A stretch of DNA of 64,000 bases, from NCBI GenBank assembly GCA_030789695.1, contig CM061141.1:279689871-279753870 (forward strand). The letters run 5' to 3'. Every line of letters starts with the position of its first letter. The stretch's first letter is position 1. The DNA comes from Scilla litardierei. Lineage: Eukaryota > Streptophyta > Magnoliopsida > Asparagales > Asparagaceae. The translations under genes and the position numbers were made by a program. The notes below the pieces were generated by a model. It saw nothing but the letters and a program-made list of their open reading frames with translations, ran no database searches and was not told the DNA's origin. Positions 42,320-53,017 of the stretch are shown here, piece after piece.

Positions 42320-44217
42320 GCACACCCTTGATGCCATTGATTTTTTTTATCGATTATGCTGCCCATTTTCTGCTGGTCTTGGATTTTTTTTTTGCCCCCA
42401 CCTCCTCCCCTCGCTATTTTGGTCCCTGTTCTGATCACATCATTTTCTATCTTTTTTGGGAGAGAGGGAGTGTATTTTTGGTGACACATATCTGCATCAC
42501 TCTGATCTTTGCATGTATCACATCCGCATCATATTTTCTATTTATTTTTCTTTTTTATCATGCATGCATCCTCACCCACCCCACCCATTTCACGTCTCTC
42601 GGTGTGCCACACTTTGCACATTGAGGACACTGTGCACTTTAGCTTGGGGGAGTGAGTTCTCACACTTTTTGCTTTTATCACCTTTATTTTTAGTTTTTTC
42701 ACGCTTTTTCCGCTTTTGCACCCATTTTTCATCACTTTTTCGTTTTTTTACCTTGCATCACGTTTTTCTTATTTTCTTTGTGTGCTGCATTGTAAATAGT
42801 TCTGTTTTCTTTTATCTTTATTTCTTTCATCTTTTGCTAGAGATGATTTTTCTGTGATGACGATGACGTGGTGTTAGCTTTTCTCAATATGCATGCTAAT
42901 TTTGTCATGTCATAGCTTTTGTTTTTGATATCATATGCTATGTTCTGCTTTGCATTTAGAAATAGTAACCCACTCTTTCTCCGTATGAAAATGGATGAAA
43001 TTCGATTATTAGCTGATGTCTGATGATTCATATGTATGCTATCATAGAAAACACACCAAGCTTCACGCATTGATTGCTTATATCTGGAGTACTGCTTTTC
43101 TTTCTTATATCACTTCTTATTGCATGATTTGTACGCTTCACTTCAGGTTGATTAGATGTTTGCTAGCATTGATATATCTGGACTAGTTTGCTTTTTGAGA
43201 TTAAACTGAGTAGATTAAATTACCCTACTGAAGTTGTCATGCACGTCCTATAGAGTGAACCGATAGATACATTTATTTCTTTCTCCACATATCTTGAACA
43301 TTATTTCTCTATTTTAAATTCATTGGTGAATCTCCCCTTAGCAATTCTATTATTGGCATCTCCCCCGTTATTATATCCCATGCTCCAAATTCCCCAAAAC
43401 TAAAAAGAAAAAAATATACTTGTATATCCTTCTCTTTTGATTTGGGATCATTTGTGTATATATGTATAAAAAAATAATAAAAAGAGAGAAAAATTGAGAA
43501 AAGGAAAAGAAAAGAGAAATGAAGTTCATAACGATCACATCTCATACTATTTCTCTCTTTCTTCTCTCTTTTTGTTTTTATTTTCATTTTTTTGGAGCTT
43601 CAAAAGAAATGGGGAATGTAAATATTGTTTTGTTTATGCCACCACGCTTTTGGATAAGCTTGGGGGAGAGGATCCAATGATGTGTGAGAGTGTGACTACT
43701 TGACGGTGCATGACAACCTAGGCTAAGTAATATTTTATACTCGGTGAGATTGCTAAAGTTTCACGAAATCCAGAAATCTATGCTTAGCATTCATATCATG
43801 AAAACCACACTTTTCTATTTTACTACTCTATTGTGTGATATCTCTTATACTCCTTATAGAAAGCATTCAATTGAAAAGTGTGTGATCTACGATTTTGCAT
43901 ACCGCTTTAGATGCTTCAGACGATGTTAATTCAAGAATTATTCCATTTTTCATGCTATATTGATATTCTTGGGTTTTCTGTTTCAAATGCACCATTATAC
44001 TATGATATCGAGATAAAAGTCTTTGACATGTGTTTTATATTCGATGCATGCTATATGAGTAAGCAAAACCCACGTCCTGAGAAAAATGATCTAGCGGCTT
44101 CCTTCTTCGTTTTCTATTTTGTTTTTCATTTTTCATTTTTCATTTTTCCATCGTTTCGATTATCTTTATCCACCGGGTTTGCTTTTTACTCATCTTCCTC
44201 GAGGACGCGTAAGAGGT
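42320..44217 (+). other. Non-coding 3' region of element D with repeated purine tracts
   Basis: No supportable ORF. Holds extra purine tracts AGCTTGGGGGAG at 42641-42652 (in the Athila-conserved context TTGAGGACACTGTGCAC before it and GTGAGTTCTCAC after it) and AAGCTTGGGGGAG at 43657-43669. Same order as in element B. Confidence 0.6.
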
Positions 44218-44232
44218 AAGCTTGGGGGATTT
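44218..44232 (+). promoter_or_regulatory. Polypurine tract of element D
   Basis: AAGCTTGGGGGATTT ends exactly at the start of the 3' LTR; identical to the element B tract. Confidence 0.85.
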
Positions 44233-46031
44233 TGATCACTCCATATTTTACACCTTTTTTCTGCTTGTTTGCATGCCATTTAGATCGCCCATATCGCGTT
44301 TTTCACGATTATTCGACAATATTGCGATGCTTTTCACGATTTCTTGTTTTTGTCGTATTTCAGGAGATTTGGAGCGATTTGGAGTGATTCTGAGATGCAC
44401 CCACTCCGGAGTGTCACCCGTGACTCTTTTGAAGGGAATTCTACGATTGGAGAGGAGTGGAAGAAGAAAGAACGTCGTAGGAGCGACGGGGAAGCAAAAA
44501 TACGAAGATTGGGCATTTTCAGCATGCCACTCGGCCGAGTGAAGGAGTCACTCGGCTGAACATCGACAGCCCGCTCGGCGCCAGATCGGACACGCAGCAG
44601 ATTGAATATCAGCATGCACTCGGCCGAGCATCGCCAGACACGGCCGATCATGGAGACACCACTTACCCGAGTGGCATCACGACGACGGTAAGCAAAAATC
44701 CCGAAGTTACTGTAATTCGTCAGTCAGCTCCCGAGTCCCGACTCAGCCGAGTGAAGAAATCCCTTCGGCCGAGTGAAGAAAATCCCTTCGGCCGAGTGAC
44801 TCCCGAGGAGACGACCCCCAAAAGTCCAGACTTACTGGAATCCGTCAGGGTCCGTCACTCGGCCGAGTGACATTTGTCACTCGGCCGAGTGAGCCGCGCT
44901 GCCTGTAGCGTAAAGTACGATTTTCAAGCTGCACATGGGCAATTTTGTCACAATTTTTTGGGCGATTTTGGGGGGTATTTAACCCCAGTTTTTAACCTAG
45001 TTTAGGAGAGCTTTTTCATACTTTTGGCAGCCCTTTTTGATTACTTTTTAGGAGATTAGATTTAGTTATTTGGAGAGAGATAAAAGTGTTGATTTGTTGG
45101 ATGCTATTGGAACTTCATTGGTTTGTCTCTCTTTCTATCAAAAATCTCATTTTTATTGATATATTGTCTATTGCAATGATTTCTATTGATATTTCTATTG
45201 AATTTCTAATGATTTGCATTATGAATAGTTTTGAGTAGTTTTATCGTCTTAGGGCGTAGGGATGAACCCTACAAACCCTATTTCTAATTTGTGATGAATT
45301 GGTGAAATTCTTGCTAGAATTGATTAAGGTTAGTTTGGGATTGATTTAAAACGAATAGCTAGGGATTCATACCGATTGGGATTTACAAGAGATTGGACCC
45401 AACTCGATAGGAAGCCCTAGAAATTCGAATTGGGTTACAATTGGGTTTCTCTGGAATCGGTTTACAAGAGATTGGACCGAAACTGGGGTTTTCGATAGTA
45501 ATTCTATACCAATACCCGTTTGCAAGAGATTGGACAGGTAGGAACTATCCCAACCTAGGTCGTAGCTCGAGTTTGCACGAGAGTGGGCTCGAGATACGAT
45601 TGAACGATGATGTTGTTCTTCGCGCTAGCTTGCCTAGGTTAGGGTTTGCAAGAGATTGGACCCTACCCTAGGTTTGCTATATACCGGCAATAGCGCGAGA
45701 GCGTGAGCTTGGTTCTACATTTAGTTGCAACTAGTTCACCTGAATTTCAAGTCTAGCAATTGTGAAACCTACAAATCACAATGACGAGATACGGTTTGTA
45801 GCGGGGATTCCCTATCCCTAGGCATTTTTATTAATTTGATATTTTCTTTATACAATTGAATGACTGTGACCGCTTTATTGCAAAAATTTCTTGACTGTTC
45901 TTATAGCCAGGTGAATTGAAGAAGACACTGTCATTTGCTCTCCTCGTGTTCGATACCCGCTCGTCGCTACACCATGCGCTTGTGGTAAGACTAGCGAGTC
46001 TCGTCCCGGGTGTGTATCCGGGGCGCGATCA
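44233..46031 (+). repeat. Element D 3' LTR
   Basis: 1799 bp, TGATCACTCC to GGGCGCGATCA. Palindrome array 44528-44891, TATA-like box 44976-44982, hairpin array 45376-45665. Differs from the 5' LTR by scattered substitutions and small indels. Confidence 0.92.
45376..45665 (+). repeat. Five-hairpin array with a constant loop (element D 3' LTR)
   Basis: Same five hairpins as 21415-21704. The third stem has decayed by one base (GACAGGTA for GACGGGTA) and the first lost a base pair, while the fifth loop is TTGCAAGAGATTGG here and TTACAAGAGATTAG in the other LTR. Confidence 0.82.
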
Positions 46032-46036
46032 AGGGC
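46032..46036 (+). repeat. Target-site duplication of element D (right copy)
   Basis: AGGGC, matching 20270-20274. Confidence 0.93.
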
Positions 46037-48251
46037 CTACCTGCAAATCCTGCTGCTCCTCACCAAGCCGGAAGAAGGAGAACCGCTGGGATTATACCTG
46101 GCGACCACTGAAGAGGACGTCAGCTCCGTCCTAATCAAATAGGAGGGGGCATGCAGTGACCCGTATACTACGCCAGCCAGATTCTCCTAGAGGCGGAGAT
46201 TCGCTACAGTCCCTTCGAGAAGGCCGCCTACTGCCTGGTCACAAATGCGAGGATGCTCTGACCGTACTTCCAGGCCCATCCCATCGCCGTCCACACCGAC
46301 CTGCCCCTCGAAAAGAACCTGAAGAGGTTGGAGCAGTCGGGCAGGATGCTCAACTGGAGTGTCGAGCTTAGCGAGTTCGACATAATATACAAGGCACAGA
46401 CGGCAATCAAGGGCCAGGTGTTGGCGGACTTCGTGGTGGAATGCACTGTCGGGGACCCGCCGTGCATCCCCGTAAGCAATGGGGGTGGCTGGACCCTCGG
46501 AGCCTGCCCAGGGAGACGTGAGCGAACTATGGACTATTCACGTCGATGGCTCGGCGACGGGATCCGGGACGGGGGCAAGAATTGTCATCCAAATCCCCGA
46601 CGGATGCCTGCTGAAGTACGCCATGTGCTTCAACTTCTCGGCAACCAACAACGTTGCAGAATATGAGGCCGCGGTCAACGGGCTGAAGCTTTGTAGGGTG
46701 GTGGGGGCGACAAACGTGCTGCAACTTAGTGACTCATGACTCGTCATCCAACAGATCCAAGGGAGCTTCGAGGACCGAGAATAGACGATGAAGCGCTACC
46801 TTAAGCACGTCCTTGCCGAGCTCCAGAAGTTCAGGAGGGCGGAGGTCCGGCACTTACCCCGTTCCAACAACCTCCAGGCGATCGCCCTGTCCAAGCTGGC
46901 CTCCTCCTCCGCGGCCGAGATCGGAAAGGCCATCTATGTCGAAAGCATGCTGGCGCGCTCCATTGGCAAAGAAGAACTAATGTGTGTCGGCTCGACGACG
47001 ACGTAGATGACCCCAATAGTGAAGTACCTGGAGACAGGGGCCCTGCCCGAGGAGCAGTTGCAGGCCAAGAAGGTAGAGAGGCGGGCCCTATCATTCGTAC
47101 TTCTTGACGGAGTATTATACCGCCGGTTCCGTGCCAACTTTGACGTCCTGCCGTTTCTCAAATGCTTGGGTCCAGAGCAGGCTGAGCAGGTCGTCCACGA
47201 AGTGCATGAAGGCTTCTGTGGGAACCACCACGGAGGTCGCACTATCGCCCATAAAATAGTGCGCCAGGGGTTTTATTGGCCGACTATGATCCATGACACG
47301 GCACAGTACGTCAAGAAATGCGAGGCATGCCAAAAATTCGGCCGACACACTGCAGTGCCTCCAGCTGACTTGGTGCCCATCGTAAGCCCGATTCCATTCG
47401 CCAAGTGGGGGCTTGATATCCTCAGGCCCTTCCCAAAGGCCTCCGAGGGAAGGAAGTATCTGGTCGTTGCCGTGGACTACTTCACAAAATGGGTCGAAGC
47501 TGAGTCATTGGCACGCATCACGTGGACGGATATGAAAGGCTTTATTTGGCAGTCGGTGATTTGTCGCGTCGGGATACCCCGCTCTATAGTAACGGACAAT
47601 GGGAGACAGTTCGATTGTGAAGGCTTCCGTGACTTCTGTTCGGGCTGGGGAATCAAGCTCCATTTTGCATCAGTCGCCCACCCGCAGTGCAACGGGATGG
47701 CGGAGGCTGCCAACAGATGCATCTTGGGCCCCATGAAGAAGAAGGTAGACGCCGCTTTCGGGGCATGGGTGGACGAGCTACCGGTCATCCTCTGGTCCTA
47801 TTGTACCACCCACAAGGCCTCAACTGGAGAGAGCCCATTCATGCTGGCATACGGGTCGGAATCGGTCGTTCATGTGGAGATCGGAGAGGAGACACTCAGG
47901 CTGAAATTCTTTGATGAGTCAATCAATGGGGAAGGCCTCGGCCTTAGTCTCGAACTGGTGGACGAAGTAAGGGACCGAGCCTTGACGAACCTCGCCCGGC
48001 ACAGCCAAAGGATGGCCCGGCACTACAACTCCAGGGTGAAGAAGAGGACCTTCGGAATCAGCGACTTGGTCCTCAGAGACGCCACCTTCAAACCCGAGAC
48101 CGCTCCCCGAGGGAAATTGGCCGCCAAATGGGAAGGACCCTACGAGATCGTCGACATCGTTGGACCGGCCACGTACATCCTGGCGATGTTGGACGGTAGC
48201 GAAAAAGCCGACCCCTGGAACGCGGAGCACCTACCAAAGTACTACCAATAA
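46037..48251 (+). pseudogene. Element A pol, second part: RNase H, second RNase H, integrase
   Basis: Continues RT after element D. First RNase H region: LQILLLLTKPEEGEPLGLYLA, a TAG near 46139, frame changes, then MLNWSVELSEFDIIYKAQT. Second RNase H, typical of the Tat lineage: WTIHVDGSATGSG, NNVAEYEAAVNGLKL, a TGA at 46737, then LPRSNNLQAIALSKLAS, where the usual final Asp (QADALS) is Ile. From 47007 to the TAA at 48249-48251 the frame is fully open (414 residues). It encodes integrase with a zinc finger (HEVHEGFCGNHH to CEACQ), D (KWGLDILRPF), D (IVTDNGRQFD), E (NGMAEAANR), and a C-terminal GKLAAKWEGPYEIV module. In-frame stops at 46737, about 46782 and 47004. Confidence 0.82.
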
Positions 48252-48340
48252 TTATGAGTCTTTTTAATAAAATATCGTCATTTCTGCACTTTTCCAAACC
48301 ATGATGTCTCCACTTGAGTATTTCAGTCCGAACACACAAG
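48252..48340 (+). other. Spacer between A integrase and the tandem array
   Basis: Short AT-rich leader after the stop codon. No feature seen. Confidence 0.5.
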
Positions 48341-51300
48341 ACTCTGGGGCAGGGCCAACCCTCGTCACCCAAACCAGAGAAGGGCACGGGCCGAGCTACG
48401 TGCTCGCTCCCCCCTCAAGAACACTGGGGCAGGGCCAACCCTCGCCACCCAAACCAGAGAAGGGCACGGGCTAAGCTACGTGCTTGCTCTCCCCTCAAGA
48501 ACTCTGGGGCAGAGCCAACCCTCGCCACCCAAACCAGAGAAGGGCACGGGCCGAGCTACGTGCTCGCTCCCCCCTCAAGAACTCTGGGGCAGGGCCAACC
48601 CTCGCCATCCAAACCAGAGAAGGGCACGGGCCGAGCTACGCGCTATCTCCCCCCTCAAGAGCTCTGGGGCAGGGCCAACCCTCACCACCCAAACCAGAGA
48701 AGGCACGGGCCGAGCTACGCACTCGCTCCCCCCTCAAGAACACTGGGGAAGGGCCAACCTCGCCACCCAAACCAGAGAAGGACACGGGCCGAGCTACGCA
48801 CTAGCTCCCCCTCAAGAACTCTGGGGGCAGGGCCAACCCTCGCCATCCAAACCAGAGAAGGGCACGGGCCGAGCTACGCGCTCGCTCCCCCCTCAAAAAC
48901 TATGGGGCAGGGCCAACCCTTTCCACACAAACCAGAGAAGGGCACGGGCTGAGCTACGCGTTCGCTCCCCCCTCAAGAACTCTGGGGCAGGGCCAACCCT
49001 CACCACCCAAACCAGAGAAGGGAACGGGCCGAGCTACGCGCTTGCTCCCCCCGTCAAGAACTCTGGGGCAGGGCCAACCCTCGCCACCCAAACCAGAGAA
49101 GGGCACGGGCCGAGCTACGCGCTCGCTCCCCCCTCAAGAACTATGGGGTAGGGCCAACCCTCGCCACCCAAACCAGAGAAGGGCACGGGCCGAGCTACGC
49201 GCTCGCTCCCCCACTCAAGACCTTTGGGGCAGGGCCAACCCTCGCCACCCAAACCAGAGAAGGGCACGGGCCGAGCTACGAACTCGCTCCCCCCTCAAGA
49301 ACTCTGGGGCAGGGCCAACCTTGGCCACCCAAACCAGAGAAGGGCACGGGCCGAGCTACACGCTCGATCCCCCCTCAAGAACTCTGGGGCAAGGCCAACC
49401 CTGGCCACCCAAACCAGAGAAGGGCACGGGCCGAGCTACGTGCTCGCTCCCCCTTAAGAACTCTGGGCAGGGCCAACCCTCGCCACCCAAACCAGAGAAG
49501 GGCACGAGCCGAGCTATGCGATTGCTCCCCCCCTCAAGAACTCTGGGGCAGGGCCAACCCTCGCCACCCAAACCAGAGAAGGGCACGGGCCAAGCTACCC
49601 GCTCGCTCCCCCCTCAAGAACTCTGGGGCAGGGCCAACCCTCACCACGAAAACCAGAGAAGGGCATGGGCCAAGCTACACGCTCGCTCCCCCGTCAAGAG
49701 CTTTGGGGCAGGGCCAACCCTTGCCACCTAAACCAGAGAAGGGCACGGGCCGAGCTACGCGCTCGCTCCCCCCCTCAAGAACTCTGGGACAGGGCCAACC
49801 CTCGCCACCCAAACTAGAGAAGGGCACGGGCCAAGCTACGTGCTTGCTCCCCCCTCAAGAACTCTGGGACAGGGCCAACCCTTGCCACCCAAACCAGAGA
49901 AGGGCACGGACCGAGCTATGCGCTCGCTCCCCCCTCAAGAACTCTGGGACAGGGCCAACCCTCGCCACCCAAACGAGAGAAGGGCACGGGCTGAGCTACG
50001 TGCTTGCTCCCCCCTCAAAAACTCTGGGACAGGGCCAACCCTTGCCACCCAAACCAGAGATGGGCACGGACCGAGCTACGCGCTCGCTCCCCCCCTCAAG
50101 AACTCTGGTGTAGGGCCAACCCTCGCTACCCAAACCAGAGAAGGGCACAGGCCGAGCTACGCGCTCGCTCCCCCCGCAAGAACTCTGGGGCAGAGCCAAC
50201 CCTCGCCATCCAAACCAGAGAAGGGCACGGGCCGAGCTACGCGCTCACTCCCCCCCTCAAGAACTCTGGGGCAGGGCCAACCCTCGCCACCCAAACCAGA
50301 AAAGGGCACGGGCCGAGCTATGCGTTCGCTTCCCCCTCAAGAACTCTGGGGCAGGGCCAACCCTCGCCACCCAAACCAGAGAAGGGCACGGGCCGAGCTA
50401 CGTGCTCGCTCCCCCCTTAAGAACTCTGGGGCAGGGCCAACCCTCGCCACCCAAACCAGAGAAGGGCACGGGCCGAGCTACACACTCGCTCCCCCCCCTC
50501 AAGGACTCTGGGGCAGGGCCAACCTTTGCAACCCAAACCATAGAAGGGCATGGGCCGAGCTACACGCTCGCTCCCCCCTCAAGAACTCTAGGATAGGGCC
50601 AACCTTCGCCACCCAAACAGAGAAGGGCATGAACCGAGCTACGCGCTCGCTCCCCCTTAAGAGCTCTGGGGCAGGGCCAACCCTCGCTACACAAACCAGA
50701 GAAGGGCACGGGTCGAGCTACGCGCTCGCTCCCCCCTCAAGAGCTCTGGGGCAGGGCCAATCCTCGCCACCCAAACAATAGAAGGGCATGGGCTGAGCTA
50801 CGTGCTCGCTCCCCCCCTCAAGAGCTCTGGGTCCGGGCCAACCCTCGCCACCTAAACCAGAGAAGGGCACGGGCCGAGCTACGCGCTAGCTACCCCTCAA
50901 GAGCTCTGGGGCAGGGCCAATCCTCGCCACCCAAACCAGAGAAGGTCATGGGCCGAGCTACACGCTCGTTCCCCCCTCATGAACTCTGGGGTAGTGTCAA
51001 CCCTTGCCACCCAAACCAGAGAAGGGCACGGGCCGAGCTACGTGCTTGCTCCCCCCTCAAGAACTCTGGGGCAGGGCCAACCCTCGCCACCCAAACCAGG
51101 GAAGGGCACGGGCCGAGCTACACGCTCGCTCCCCCCCCCCCTCAAGAGCTCTGGGGCAGGGCCAACCCTCGCCACCCAAACCAGAGAAGGGAACGGGCCG
51201 AGCTACGCGCTCGCTCCCCCCTCAAGAGCTCTGGGGCAGGGCCAACCCTCGCCACCCAAACCAGAGAAGGGCACGGTCCGAGCTACGTGCTCGCTCCCCC

Positions 51301-51543
51301 CTTCAAGAGCTCTAGGTCAGGGCCAACCCTCGCCACCCAAACCAGAGAAGTGCACAGACCGAGCTACGCGCTCACTCCCTCCCTCAAGAACTCTGGGGTA
51401 AGGCCAACCCTCGTCACCCAAACCAGAGAAGGGCACGGGCCGAGCTACGCGCCTGCTATGCCCCTCAAGAACTCTGGGGCAGGGCCAACCCTTGCCACCC
51501 AAACCAGAGCAGATACGGGCCGGGCTACGCGCCCGCTCCCCAC
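48341..51543 (+). repeat. 80-bp tandem array (about 40 copies) in the 3' region of element A
   Basis: Each unit starts ACTCTGGGGCAGGGCCAACC and also contains AAACCAGAGAAGGGCACGG and CGAGCTACGCGCTCG. Spacing is 80 bp at most steps (for example 48501, 48581, 48661), with a few one-base indels in C runs. Within a unit CTCTGG and CCAGAG can pair over about 38 bp. The consensus has no stop trinucleotide in any plus frame, which creates long overlapping ORFs that I do not regard as genes. 3' tandem repeats are known for Tat/Ogre elements and can seed satellite DNA. Confidence 0.93.
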
Positions 51544-53017
51544 GGCCGACCCATGATCCTCAAAAACTCGAACCTCAGGAAGAGGACAAGGGCACGCAAA
51601 CCAGGAAGACCTGACACAGACCAAGGACTGCTGAACAATGCTTGCTGAGTAAACGTCGGGTCCCGATAAAGCAGGCCCCCGATGCGACTCGTCGAAACGA
51701 GGGGACGCTTGGGAAATACACCATTAATGACGACACACCCCTCGAGAGGCTAGGGCTGACAAATCGTGTCAGATGATGACTGGCAAAAGCGGTTCCCAAG
51801 GGGAGTGGTTCTGAGGAGCCTATTACTGATTCCAGCTCATCGCATTAACTAGGGGGGAAACCGTCAACAAAATCCCTCTATAAATACCCCCCTCACCCCT
51901 TCGGAGATGAGGGGGAGTAAGAAAATATGAGAACCGATCTCAGTCCCCTCCACCATGTATGAAAAGGCCCGAGACGCCTCGCCCGAACAAAAGGGAGGTC
52001 GCTGGCCACCAATGGATCCCGCCTCCCCGACCGACGATCGCTTCCACACGATGACCATTGATGGGCTATTCCTCTTACATACGGATCGCCGATGGGTTAT
52101 TCCCCTTACACATGGGGAGCCCCGCCTTCCACTCCTCCCTCTGCCCTGTACCAGATGAAACAGGGGATGGTCGGCATGCGTTCCCCACCGATCCCCGCCG
52201 GCAGGAAAGGCAAAAGCCCCTCCGGGCTTGCAAGTCTCCACCGACGCGCTTCCTAACGACCCACCTGCTCGCCCTCAACCTTCCCCTCGAGGCCGGGCCG
52301 CTAGAGAACCCCCCCAGGGAGGCAACGCCTCCACCTCCACCTCGTCCGCCGCCTCCTCCCGGGTTTCCCTTCGATGTACGGATCCCCCAGAGAGGCCTTG
52401 CAAACATTCAGCACGACGAAGGTGAGGCGGGATATGACAAAGCAGTGGAGGGGAAGGAGGGCCGCCCTGCAGACAAGGATTCGCTCACCCTGACACAGGT
52501 CACAGCAAGGCTGCATCCCTGATGAGTCCAAACGACGATTCATGGCATCTCAGCTTGCCCGCAGACGATCAAGACCAGTACCCTGCTCCCAACCCTTCGT
52601 GGACAGAAAGACAGACGGAATGCAACGAGCAACGGAAAAGAAGGAGAGCTGCCCTGCAAACAGTAGCCCGCTCATCCTGATGCAATGTACAGCAGAATAA
52701 AACAACTTCCCAACCTGACCACGGGTTGGGCCACACATGCCCTATTATTATAAACCTCATCGAGATCTCTTGTAATAGCTAATGAAAAATATTGTCCCAT
52801 GCAAACTCCTAGTCATTATCCAGGCGCACTCTAACTCGGTGCTTCATCGTACAAAGGATGGCAAAAATAAGGTGAAAATAACAGAAATTGTCACAAATGT
52901 TTAGTAAAAACTTTACAATGAGAGCCGGGGCCGACCCGACAAAACGAGGCTTCCTTCGGGTCGATCATACCGCTCCATGTAAACGAAAAATGAGAGGGGA
53001 AGAAGGGGGAGACAAAA
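51544..53017 (+). other. Non-coding 3' region of element A after the array
   Basis: No supportable ORF. A TATAAATACCCCCC box at 51879 followed by a CCCCTCA/TGAGGGG hairpin resembles the core of the A LTR promoter. A small ATG ORF in good context (CACCATG at 51955, 67 codons) follows but matches nothing I know. Confidence 0.45.
51879..51886 (+). promoter_or_regulatory. TATA box outside the LTRs in element A
   Basis: TATAAATA then CCCCCCTCACCCC and TGAGGGGGAG. The LTR core promoter reads TATAAATACCCC followed by GTGAGGGGG, so the two share box, C run and downstream complementary G run. It may be an internal promoter or a remnant of another Tat LTR. Confidence 0.4.

Larger units (their letters stand above)
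20275..46031 (+). mobile_element. Element D: Athila-type Ty3/gypsy element lacking RT-RNase H-integrase, split by element E
   Basis: Plus-strand insertion with LTRs of 1796 and 1799 bp (TGATC...GATCA), target duplication AGGGC, PBS and polypurine tract. Removing E (27541-41651) leaves about 11.6 kb. Order: 5' LTR, PBS, gag, protease fused directly to the C-terminal tail of pol, post-pol motif, palindrome array with TATA box, putative intron, env-position ORF, non-coding region with repeated purine tracts, 3' LTR. By eye, the first 420 LTR bases differ at about 16 positions plus indels (about 4 percent), so D is older than B and E. It is a close relative of B: same LTR architecture and alignable env-position and pol-tail proteins. 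Confidence 0.92.

Noticed and set aside
49840..50781. Long plus-strand ORFs (up to 313 codons) in the 80-bp array
   Set aside because: All three frames are open because the repeat unit lacks stop trinucleotides, and 80 is not a multiple of 3, so the peptide cycles through three frames. No start context or domain.
48341..51543. CRISPR or rDNA spacer array
   Set aside because: The whole 80-bp unit is repeated with no unique spacers, and there is no rRNA gene nearby. It fits Tat/Ogre 3' tandem repeats.
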